Origin: Turbatrix aceti
Taxonomy: Eukaryota; Nematoda; Chromadorea; Rhabditida; Panagrolaimidae
Reading direction: 5' to 3'
NCBI GenBank assembly: GCA_963969345.1
Contig: OZ017767.1
Location: 2,294,001-2,358,000, forward strand
DNA: 64,000 bases
The notes beneath the pieces were generated by a model. The model made no database searches and had not been told where the DNA came from. It worked only from the letters and a program-made list of their open reading frames with translations. The position numbers were made by a program, and so were the translations under genes. Below, piece after piece: positions 33,497 through 44,284 of this stretch (its first letter is position 1; each line of letters opens with the position of its first letter).

Positions 33497-34423
33497 ATGT
33501 CAAGACCAGGGGCGCATAGTGCGCTGGTTCGGCAACGCCGCATTGTTGGAGGAACTTTGGTAGAGGACAGAAAAAGCAATCCGTATGTTGTCATGATTTT
33601 TCAAAAATGCGGTAAAATTGATGTACGTAAACTTTTTTTCATGTTTGCCTTCCATTTTGTTTGTTGTCTTTCAGCTCATCTGCACAGGTACCGTAATCTC
33701 TTCCCGCCACATTCTGACTTCCGCGCACTGTACCGTTTGTCTGTCATTCGACCTCAAGGCTCTGACATACGGTATGTTCCTGCCATCTTCGCTCACAATT
33801 TTTACACGCGACCATGTGGAGTACGATGATGCTCACCGGATCATGCCCCACAAATCCTTCCGACTCTTTCCAACCGTCAAAAACGATATCGCAATTGTTG
33901 AATTGCCTGCTGGGAAGACTTTCAATGTTACACCCATCAAACTCGCAGGAGCGTTCCGGCAAGACCTTCTGTCCACCATGACCCTGCTGGGCTACGGTCA
34001 GTATGTGGGAAAAAATGACCTGGGAGAAGAAGTCCTGAAAGAAGATCTCAAGCTGCGATCCGCCGAGTTGCCAATAAATATGCAGGATAAAAAAAGGATT
34101 GGTGCGGGTCATGCTAAACTGATGGGCGTCACCAACGACCGCGGAGGACCTCTCTTGAAGGAAATCCACGGCAAAACGTATCAATTCGGCGTGCTTTCAC
34201 AGTATTTGGGAGAATTGGAGGATATCATGCACGGCAATACGGAAGACAAGAATATTCAAAGTGAGTGTTGAATCAAAAAATTGGTTATCACATTTTTTTT
34301 CATGTTGAAAGTTGGATAAATGCAAAACAATTTTCAGACATTTTCACGAAGGTTTCCTATTACTGTCCCTTCATCCATGAATTCACCGGTGGTGAGGTGA
34401 AGTGCGCAGACGTCAGCTGGTAG
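33497..34423 (+). CDS. trypsin-like serine protease homologue lacking the catalytic Ser (copy 2)
   Basis: Exons 33497-33622, 33675-34260 and 34338-34423 mirror copy 1 exactly. The protein is almost identical (Glu-to-Gly in the short leader). His (TSAHC) and Asp (NDIAIVEL) are kept, and Ser is again replaced by Arg (TNDRGGP), so the loss came before the duplication. The lack of stops or frameshifts in both copies suggests the open frame has been kept, or that the duplication is very recent. Confidence 0.7.
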
Positions 34424-35670
34424 CTGGAAAGTGAAAACGTACTACGAACTTGGCCGTCGATGGATGCTCCTAATATTTTTAATATCAAGTTTAACAGTGT
34501 GGCACGAATAAACACAGAATTTGTTTTTCATGGATAATCCCTGTAATGCATTTTTCCTTCCCTTAGAAAATGTTAAAAAATTGTGTTGGCATGAACTCAA
34601 TATTTTTTTAACATTATGCACGATTCACTCTTTGATTTGCACATTTGTTTGCAGTACATCGTCGTTTGTCTTTGCATTCGAATCTTCCCCGATGTCGATG
34701 ACAAAAAACACTTGACTGCGTCGGAGGGGCATTCTGAAAACTATGTTTTGAAAGCAAAGATCCAAATCGATGGCTGCGCAACGGCCCCAGACAGCACGAT
34801 GCACCGTGGTCCAATCAAAAAAAAGTGAGTCGCCCGGGCCACATAAGTTGTCGAGGGGGCGGAAAGCGAGGACCTGCATGCAAGAAGAAGCGCGCAAAAG
34901 CCATTGTGTCAAGCTAAGTCCAAGCTTTTGAATGCATTTTGCGCGGTATCGATTGCTTGTAAATCAACTTTGCTGCAAGAGTCCAAAGATGGTAAATATT
35001 GATTTTTCAAGTAGGCCTATTTCAATTCCTGTGCGGAAAATTGAAAATTTGGCCATTTGCTTATGTTCTCCCTACCCAATGATGGGATTTAAACCAATAC
35101 CCGTGACTTTTCGTGTAGTGCCGTTCACGGAGAGGGCAAATGAAATTTCGACTATTTTGACAACCTCACGGGATAACTATTTGTCATGATTTTGCACCAA
35201 TTATGCTTGGTTTTGCTAAATCTGACCTCCTGATTCCAAAAAACCAAAAAAAAAAGATTATGAATCAAAGTTCCGGCCGAGGTAGCAGCCTTCTAAACTA
35301 CAGATTATCCGACCGTCGAAAACCCGAGTAACACCGCGCGCGCGTATTGTTCCCTGTTACACTATAACATTTTGCGAAGCCTCTCTCGCTTGTGGATAAA
35401 GAAGTCGACGAGGAAGCAAAGAAGACCGCTGAAGCCGATGAAATGGATTCGGACTCCAAGGGCGAAGTCGAAGAGCAAAACGCGACGTCCCCGGAAGCCC
35501 CGCAGGTCTCAAATGTCCACGACAAAGACCCCGAAGCCGAGAAGGATATGGAATATTAGGACCTGCATGCAAGAAGAAGCGCGCAAAACAAAAAAAGCCA
35601 GACAGCACGGATAGAAAGCCGCAAGATCCTCATTCTTTACGAAGAATACTATTGCAACTGGTTGCCCAAT
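34424..35670. other. spacer with rearranged insert
   Basis: After the protease, about 34424-34900 matches copy 1. Then unit 2 carries an insert to about 35590, bounded by a direct repeat of roughly 30 bp (GACCTGCATGCAAGAAGAAG and on) at 34871-34899 and 35561-35590. Inside, 35398-35545 is a stray piece of the acidic-protein coding repeat. No intact gene is seen in the insert. Confidence 0.6.
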
Positions 35671-37516
35671 ATGTACTTTGCGTACCCCACCATCGCGATG
35701 ATTGAAGACCTCATGGTCTATGGCGTCGAAGGTCTGCTTCACGCTATCCACAAGAAGTTCACCGACGACGCTACCGAGACGGAAGACAAGCCCGGTAAGA
35801 TTGATTCAGAAATCAATGAATCATTAAACTTGACGAATACATTTTAGCCCAAGCTTGCTCCGATCCCCGTTCACCCGTGGTTCAGGCGAACGAACACCTG
35901 GACAATGCCCAGGAAACCGAAGAACCCCAGGATGAGGCCAAGACGGATTTGTCCAGCGTCAACCCTCCTGAAACTGACGATGAGCCAGTCGCAACGTCGC
36001 CGCTTGCCGAGCCGAAGCCAACCGACGTGGCTGTCGAGACGGACGAAATGCCCAGTGGCGCAGAATCGGAAGCAAAGACTTTTTCCGATACCCGGAAACC
36101 CGAGAATTTGAGTACCGTGAACCCCAAGAAGAGCGCTGATCTCGAAGAAGTCAATGAGGAAGCCCAGAAAGACGCAGGATCTCAGCACAAAGTCGAAGAG
36201 CACAACGCGACGTCCCCGAAAGCCCATCAAATCGTCAATGCCCACGAGAAGGACCCCGATACCGAAAATCCCGCTGAAGCCAAAGAAATGGATCCAGACT
36301 CCAAGACGGACGCTGAATCCAAGGGCGAAGACAATGAGCCTCCAGCGATGACCCAGGAAGCCCCGCAGGTCTCAAAAGTCCACGAGAAAGACCCCGACGC
36401 CGAGAAGCCCGCTGATGCCAAGGAATATTCCGAGACGGACGAAAAGCTCAGTAAGTTTCAGAAATCAATGAATCATTAAAATTTTATAAAAATTTTTTAG
36501 TCGAAGAACATGAGGCAGACATTCGCCCCTGTTCGCCCGCACCGGAGACTCAGATGGATGAGCGTCCGAATGATGATCAGAAACTCGAAGAATCCACGAG
36601 CGACGGGAAAACGGACTCAAACGACAACCTCCCCCCTCAGATTGACGCTCAGTGCAACGCCGTAGCCACGCCTCAAAAGCCCGTCGCATGGGAAATCATC
36701 TTTTCTCCAGCGGGTTCTGCAAAGCCCCCAACCATTGGGAACCGAAAACGCGGCGGAGTCTCCACAACCCACGAGAAGGACCCCGGAGTCGAGAAGACGG
36801 GCAGCGACGACTCGTTCGATCAGTTGCTGGCCCTGTTTGTCCTCTACGTCGATGAAGATGACGAATCACTGGAGAAGGACGAGGCCCCCATCGAGCCGTT
36901 CTTCCGGGCACCCTCGACGTCCTCTTCAAGCGCGCCAGCAGATCCGGCCCAAGGTAAGCTAAAATAGCTACAAACGCTAGAGTCTAAATCTTATTTACTT
37001 TTTAGAAGACAGTGATTGGTCAGGAGGTTATGACAACCTCACTGACATCATTGGGCCGGTGGCCACCACCCCCTTGGAGAAACCGCTGACCTGGGAGGTC
37101 ATGTTTCACGCTCCCCGGGCCCGCCACGCCGTGTCCCCCCTGCTCGGTGAGGAAACCATGGGCCACGAAGGGCACGGCGTGGCCAACGTCAGATTTAACT
37201 GGCCCCGGGAGCTGGTGGCACCTGGCGCGGGACCCTGGCAGTCCACGCCACTCATCGCCGGGCACCGCCGACCGGCGTTCTTCTACCGCCCGGCTGGCGA
37301 GGACGCCGGGTTCGTCTCGGTGGACAAGCTGGACGACGACCTCGGCTTGTTGAAGGTCGCCACTCCGACCAGGCTCTTCTCTGAGTCGGACGTGGTGATC
37401 GTGCCGGAGATCAACGTCGACGGTTCCGTCATCGGTGAGTTAAACAGAAAAAATAAATTATCAGTTATAACGAAAAATGTTTTTTAGAACCCGGAACTCG
37501 AAGACGTCTTCCGTGA
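35671..37516 (+). CDS. acidic low-complexity protein, copy 2
   Basis: Exons (35671-)35794, 35848-36450, 36501-36953, 37006-37434, 37488-37516, with all internal phases consistent. The intron seen inside the acidic region of copy 1 is absent; the acidic exon is a single 603-bp block. In the last exon, an extra A after the acceptor (AGAACCC against AGACCC) shifts the frame, so the predicted tail is PGTRRRLP instead of the tail of copy 1 ending WYEYL. The protein has the same globular start, Glu/Pro-rich middle and Trp-containing C-terminal domain. The function is not recognised. Low-complexity acidic composition would suit a secreted matrix or an intrinsically disordered protein, without firm evidence. 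Confidence 0.5.
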
Positions 37517-39536
37517 TGGAACCGAGCGTCGATCAGGCGGTTTGGTACGAATACCTGTAACCGCCGGTTCCGCAGCACCCGGAACCAAGTAAGTCTCTAA
37601 TATGTTCAATGCAACAAATGTTCAACAATCATTTTCAGAATAACGGTGCTCCAAGTGCAAACAATCTAACCCTGCACAACCTCACCTATGCATGTACCAC
37701 TATAATCTTTGTCTCATAAGGTTGGTTTACATTTTAAACAAGAATTCTGAAAATAGCGTTTTTGGATGATTTTGGGTTTTCGGAAGGATGCAAAAAAAAG
37801 CTAAAAAATATAGACAAACAGAAAAAATAATTGATTGAAAGTAACTTTCTCATTTTTTTCAGAACTCTATAACTTGTACCGATAAAACCCGTAAATAGTC
37901 GAGCGATCCGGGGACACATACGGCAGACAGTGAACGGCAGCCAGGTGGTGAGTTGGACAACAAAACGAGACTGAGACAGACGGTATCAAAAAAGCAAACT
38001 TTCGGAAAAGAATTTTATATCAGAAAAAAATGAACGCGTTTAGACAAAAACAAGCAAACCCAGTAGCAAAAAAGTTGTGATTTGGCGCAGACTGCATTTT
38101 TTCTTATCAGCGAACGAACGAGATGATCAGTTCACTTTTTTTTTATTCTCTTGCTGCATTTTTGTTTTTTTGCCAAAAAAGACTCACCGACCTCTGTTTT
38201 TTTGGCCGCGCTACCTTGTCCACGTCTGACTCGTCTCGTTTTTGTCTGATTCACTGACCGCTGCCTCGAAGAAAGGGGGAGGAGTGGTGAGTTGTTTTTT
38301 TCTTTTTTCCGGATCCGAAAATTATTCAAATTCGTTTTTCAGGGATACATAGATGAGTGCCATCAGGGAAGACTTACGCGTTCAGTCGTCGAAGGAATGA
38401 TCGGGTCGCTGCTTTGTCGTTTTGCTTCGGATGCCGCTGTCCTTTGCCGTCGGTTGCCCTTCAGATGACTGTGCCTTCTGGCCCAGACTGGCTGTTGGTG
38501 CGCCGATGCGAAGTTGATGGCCAGGCCAGGAACCAGGTAAGTGTGCCGGCGTCTTTTGTTTCGGAGGAGGACGTCATGTTTTCGCGTTTTATTGCGCGAA
38601 TTATTTTTCTTTTGCGTTGCGTTTAAATTAAAATTAATTTTTTTTAAGCGAAATGAAATTCGCCAGCGCCCAAAAAATTTTTTTTCTTGCAAAATTTGGA
38701 ACAAAATTCTAAATACGAAGTCTTTTCTGGTGTTTATGAATCTACGTGATTGCTTTTTTTCTGTGGCTCTGCTTTTGAAGCGCGGACTAACTAAATGACT
38801 GCTATAATTCTGCTTTTGCGATTAACCAAAGTTTTGTTTTTATACATACATGCTCGCCACAAAAAAATTGTCCGCTTGCAAAAAAGTTTTTTTATCAAAG
38901 TTGTCGTTCAAGCGCTCGAATTTGAGCGGTTCGAGCCGCTCGCTAGAAATTTGATTTAACGACCTACAGGTCGAGTTCAGCGGCTCGATTGCTCGAAGAA
39001 TTTCATGCTGCGAAAATGATTCGCATTTTTGCACCCTTATTATCGTTTTGGCTGCCAGAGTGTGGCAAAAGTTTGTGGACCAAATTCAGTTTAGTCCGTT
39101 AAAAAATTATATCCCGTAGCACTACGGTATTCTCAATTGGTTTCTGTACCGTATTTTGTATTTTTAACCAAATGTTATGTTTATTTTTGACATGCCATAT
39201 TGATGTTTTCGACTGTTTTTACTTCAGACTAAATGTTATGTACTGAACTCTGCTGTTGGCCGTCTTGAAGAACGAACTTTTATCATCGAACACCGTCAAA
39301 ATGTAAGTCATTTCTCAAAATTTTGAGTTGATCGGCTCGAAACTCGATTTGAAGATTTTCAAATCGAGTCGAGTTTTGGCTCGCTTGGCAACTTTGCTAC
39401 GATGCAATAATTATTTGTGATATCGGCTAATAATTTCTTGAGGTACAGTAATTTTTATCTCAAATTATCGATTTATTGATCGAATTTTGATTTTTTGATG
39501 GCACCATTAAATCAATCAAAAATATTTTTCAAAAAT
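37517..39536. other. non-coding tail of duplication unit 2
   Basis: It is near-identical to 27549-29524, including the spliced-looking blocks and GGCTCGA foldback (about 38887-39397). No separate protein can be supported. Confidence 0.45.
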
Positions 39537-39663
39537 CATCGTCGCCTTGATCGTTGATTTTTGATTTTCGGGCCATTCCACATGAAATTGGTAAACTTAT
39601 CAAGGCATTCTAGGCTTTCATGTTTCATTTATTTAAACAGAAAAAAGTACAACCTGTGGGAAA
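39537..39663 (-). pseudogene. GTPase exon-2 relic in duplication unit 2
   Basis: It is the same relic as at 29525-29650, with a few substitutions. It lies just downstream of the 3' end of GTPase copy 5. Confidence 0.6.
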
Positions 39664-39741
39664 ATTAAGACCGTTATTTGACAACTTTAAATTCGTAAAA
39701 AAAGTTATTAGATTACACATTACAAAATCTGACGGAAAATA

Positions 39742-41528
39742 TTAATCGGCTGTAATAAGTGTAGTTTCTTTTGCCCTCGCATTTTCCAGAACTTTGCCCG
39801 CCGTCGTGTCATAGATCTCCTTAATTTTCGGGCCGTTGTACTTGAGATTGAACAAAGTATCACGATGTTCTAGAATTTCGTGAGCTGATGTGGATTTGTT
39901 TTCGGGGTTCTTCATATTCGAAGCTATTGATTCAATCTTTTCCATATTCTTCTTGTGCCTAGCCTGGATCGCCTTGAGCTTCTCAACGACGTCATTTCGT
40001 CCGGTTTGTTGTGCAATGACTTCTTGACTGCGAATGTCGACGTCGAGACGTTTCTCAAAGTATTGGTTGTGCTCGTAGATGGCGTGTTCTTTCAGGAAGG
40101 ACATGAAGGTTGCAACGCTGCTGATAATTGTTTCCAGTTCTTTTTCCAATATTTTCATGATTTTTTTCATAGCCGCCTTTGAATCATCAGATTTACGAGC
40201 TTTTGTTAAATCACGTGTTAACATTGTTTCGCGGACAACAGTGCGCTGTTCGTAGTCTATGTGCATGTGGAGTTCGTAGGAGCACTCGTGATCATCCTGG
40301 GCGCACTTGTTGCACATTGTACTGCCACCCATGGCTGCGCATTGACGCAGTCGCTCCTCAGGAAGGGTCTTCAGTTGGACACCTTCTAGGTAACACGAAT
40401 TATGGCACACTTGTTTGTAGGTTGTCGCATAGCGATCTGAACCCGAGATAGACGAAGCCGAAATACAGGTTGTAGACGTGCACACCGTTCGGGGTTTGTC
40501 AAGCTTGACAATCTCAATGTCAACAACTTTAAGAGCTGCCTCCACCTTTGTTGCCATGTTTGCCCCGTCGTCGTCGACATCAAGGGTGTTCTGGGCGATG
40601 AGAGCTGTTATGGCAGCGAGGGGTTCCAGAAGTAGTACGACCGTTGTTCGGGCTTCGTTCAACGAGATCGAGTTCTCTACCATGTGTGGCTTGACCTGTT
40701 GAACGCAGTTCAGCAAACGATACATCTCCTCGCCGTGTGTGCTCCCAACTCTTTTTACTTCGAACAAGGCTGCTTCTTCCAACCGCCTTCGGATGCTGGT
40801 TATAAAAACCTTGCAGACGAAATCCTTCATTATCAATAAAGAAATTTTTCTAAAAAAATCAATTGTTTATGAAAAAATGTGGTTAGCTGCAAACATACAT
40901 CATTTGAAATGTCGATAGCGATGTTTGTTTCGTTCTTTAAATTTGTTAGATATTGCCTAAGCAACGGTAGTGACTGGCCTCCACGGAAATCTTGACCTCC
41001 ACTGTTCGTGAAGACAAAAAATATGTTATCCAGGGCATCACGGTGAATCATTGTCAGAATTTCAGTCAGACAGTATTGGTATTCGGACGTAAGCCTACTA
41101 TCTTGTGTAGTCATCAAAATCAGGATTCCGTGAAGTTCTTTAAAAGTCGACAAGGTGCCTAGAATCTGTGTTCGATTTTGAGCGTCCATGGCAGTACCTC
41201 TGGTGTCCCCAATACCAGGTACATCAATGAAGTTGTATTCATTGTCACCCAACTCAAAAGTATAGATTTTTGGATTCTGCGTGCAAGATTGACCTTCAAC
41301 GTGTGATTCGTTTGGGTCCGGAGTGCCCAACTGAATATGATACCCTTTTCCTGCTTCTGATTCCATGTAGTAATTTGTCGGAATAACGCAAATTGGTCCC
41401 TCTTCAGATCGAAGTGCTTCTTTGAATGAATCGAACATCATGTAGTTGGCCAAACCGTTAACCAATGTGGATTTCCCTGCTCCAGATTTGCCGAGCAGAG
41501 CGATGTTGTACTTTTTGACCAGGCTCAT
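39742..41528 (-). pseudogene. AIG1/GIMAP-like GTPase copy 5, frameshifted
   Basis: Exons would be 40899-41528 (intact GTPase domain, GKSGAGKST) and 39742-40849. Exon 2 is 1108 bp, not a multiple of three: compared with copy 3, one extra C (CATCTCCTCGCC against CATCTCTCGCC) near 40727-40730 shifts the frame after SWEHTRR. Downstream the original frame stays open to 39742 with a complete Cys/His module (TVCTSTTC, YKQVCHNSC, MCNKCAQDDHECSYE). Upstream, 8 bp containing the TATA-like element of copy 3 are missing (compare 22938-22948 with about 41660-41672). Together these suggest a recent pseudogene. A sequencing error could explain the single base; the promoter deletion would then stand alone. 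Confidence 0.7.
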
Positions 41529-42063
41529 GACGATTCCTGAAAACAGCAAAGATTTTTGTTGGCTCATAAAAAATCACCTCAGCTCAGTGTGCAAAAACAG
41601 AATGCTAACGCTCAGAACCGACAACGGCCAGAAAATGACTAAAATGATAATATGAGAGTACATACTAAGCTGAATTGTCAAACACAATCTCGAAATTACA
41701 TCCTTTTAACATCACGCCCAATCACATGATGCGTCAAAAATAGCGAAATTATACATCCATAAAAAGCACCGTTCAAGCACAAATAATGTAAGCAACATTT
41801 TTGATTAGGTACACACTGAAGTGCGTCGATTTGACAACATCCACCGTCTAACATCCATGTTTACTTATTTTTTATAAACTTTATAAAAAAACATCAACGC
41901 AGACAGGGATACATAAATAGTTGACGAGTTGCCTGCGTAAAACTACAAGTAATTTTTTAAAGACAAGAAGTAAAAAATGTTTTTATAAAACAGACGTAGC
42001 TGACGCCGTTAGTGATTCTAATATCAGACTGGTGGCGGATAAAAGTTTAATTGGAAAAAAAAC
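41529..42063. other. GTPase copy 5 promoter / copy 6 3' flank
   Basis: The first ~370 bp matches the 5' flank of copy 3. It then changes near 41925 to sequence unique to the 3' side of copy 6. No gene is seen. Confidence 0.45.
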
Positions 42064-43843
42064 TTAGTCAATTTCGATTTCGGTGACACACTTCTTCCTC
42101 GCATTTTCAAGAACCTTGCCCGACGTCGTTTTGTAAATCATATCGATTTTTGGACCATTGTATTTGAGGTTGAAGCACTTATCACGTAGTTCAACAATAT
42201 CGTATGCCGTGATTGATTGTACATTGACATTCCCGGGAGGCAATTTTTTGACCATTTCCATATCTTTTTTGTGTTTGTCTTTGATTGCGTTGAGTTTGTC
42301 GAGTACCGGATTGTTTTTTCCCGTTTGTTGGGCAATGGCTTCCTGATTTCGAATTTCAACGTCAAGACGCTTCTCGAAGAATTCGTTGTGTTCAAAGATG
42401 GAGTGTTCTTTAAGGAACGCCATGAAGGTTTCAACGGACTGCAGGATTATTTCTTGTTCTTTTTCCAGTTCCTCCATGATCTTTCTCATAGCCGCCTTCT
42501 GATCAGAAGCTTGACTTGCAGCTTTCAGGTCTTTTGTAAGCCTGGTTTCGGTCGTATGGGGCACCACGTGTTGTTCGAAGTCGATGTGCATGTGAAGCTC
42601 GTACGAGCAGGTATGGTCGTTGGCTGCGCACGCGTTGCACATGTTATTGCCGTTAATTGCATAGCAATCACGTAACGCAGGCTCAGGAAGGGTTTTGAGT
42701 GCAACATTTGTCAGGTAGCACGGGTTGTGGCACAATTGCTTGTAGTGAGTGGTATAACCGCCAGCCATTGGCATGATTCCTATGCAGGTGATAGCTGTAC
42801 AGACAGTTCGTGGCTGTTTGAGCTGCTTAATCTGAATGTCGTACTCGACGACTTGAAGAGCTGTCTTCACTTTGTTAACCATGTTATCTATCGACTTGTC
42901 AATATTAAGAGTGTTCTGAGCGTTGAGAGCAGTTACGGCAGCAAGAGGCTCGAGGAGTAGAACCCCTACTGTTCTGGCTTCATTCAACGAGATTGAATTC
43001 TGCACCTCGTGAGCTTTTACCTTCCGGACGCTGTCTAGCAGACGATACATCTCTTGCCGTGTGTGATCCCAGCTCTTTTTGCTTCGCTTAAGTTCCCTTC
43101 TTTCCACCGCATCCGGATGTTGGTTGTAAAAGCCTTGAAGACGAAATCCGTCGTTGTCGATGTAAAAGGATTTCTAGAATTTATTTTTTTTGCAGGTACA
43201 ACTAATTTTTAAAACGTACCGTTGGTGAGAGGTTGATTGCGATATTTCTGCTGGACTTTAGTTCCTGCAAAAAAGTCTGAAGTAACGGTAACGACTGACC
43301 CCCGCGGAAATCTTGTGCGCTGCTGTTTGTGAAGACGAAAAATATGTTATCCAGGGCATCACGGTGAATCATTGTCAGAATTTCAGTCAGACAGTATTTG
43401 TACTCTACCGTCAGTCTGGTGTCTTGCGTATTAAGCAAGATTAGGATGCCATGAAGTTCTGGAAAAGTAGACAAGACTCCCAAAACCTGTTTTCGATTTT
43501 GAGCGTCCATGTGAGTGCCTCTGGTGTCTCCGATACCGGGAACGTCGACGAAGCTATATTCTGCATCTCCGACAGAAAATTGGTAAATCTTGGGCTTCTG
43601 TGTGCAGGACTCTCCTTGGACATGTACTTCGTTTTTGTCCGGAATACCAAGCTGAATGTCATATCCTTGACCTGACGCGGATTGCATGTAGTACTTGGTC
43701 GGTATGATGCAAACGGGATCGGATCGAAGTGCTTCCGTGAATGATTCGTAATTCAAGTAGTTGGCCAAACCGTTAACCAACGTGGATTTGCCGGCGCCGG
43801 ATTTGCCCAGCAGAGCGATGTTGTACTTCCTTCCAGTGCTCAT
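42064..43843 (-). CDS. AIG1/GIMAP-like GTPase copy 6
   Basis: Exons 43220-43843 and 42064-43173 (phase 0) give 577 residues with no defects. The GTPase domain is close to identical to that of copy 4 (GKSGAGKST, DVPGIGDTRG, FFVFTNSSAQD). Exon 2 starts KSFYIDNDGFR, has the helical SISLNEARTVG block, the Cys/His module (TVCTAITC, YKQLCHNPC, MCNACAANDHTCSYE, HMHIDFE) and a coiled C-terminal half ending ARKKCVTEIEID. Copy 4 extends past this point by fusion. This is the best reference for the intact family form in the recent group. Confidence 0.82.
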
Positions 43844-44284
43844 CTTAAAAAAACGAGGGTATTACTGGTAAAAGACATTAACGGTTCCACGAGTTGACAA
43901 TTAACAATCCATGTTGGTATTGTACAATAAAGGACAATACTAGCAGAAGCAAGTTATCAGCAACGTCCCCTCAACATAGAATGAGCGTTTTTTTCAAAAA
44001 TGAAAGAAATATAACGCTAGTGCATTGGAAATCATCTACACGCCCGCCCTTCAAGGACGCACATGACGCCAAATATCGAAATCAAGCTGCATTTTTGTAC
44101 GAAAACCCAACACAACATAAAAATCACTTTAAAGATGTAATACCGGATATCGAAATTTTCGTACAAATTTATTAATTTCTGTACATTAGGTAATCAAAAG
44201 TAATCAAACATCTAAATATAAATAAACAATACAAAAAATTGAGTTTGTACAAAATATATTACGCTTCCAAGAGAGAGCGAGAAA
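43844..44284. other. GTPase copy 6 promoter and third, partial duplication boundary
   Basis: It shares with 32904-33400 and 23400-23900 the blocks TATTGTACAATAAAGGACAA, GGACGCACATGACGCC and the AT-rich run leading into the 3' end of the Cys-rich gene. A ~60-bp segment with GGCGGGCCCTTCGGGCCC, present in the other two, is missing here. Confidence 0.6.

Larger units (their letters stand above)
33136..39663. repeat. segmental duplication, copy 2 (~6.5 kb)
   Basis: It is the partner of 23630-29650. The main difference is an extra ~690 bp at about 34901-35590. Small differences include a few substitutions, single-base changes in the acidic gene and altered terminal bases near 38580-38650. Confidence 0.9.
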
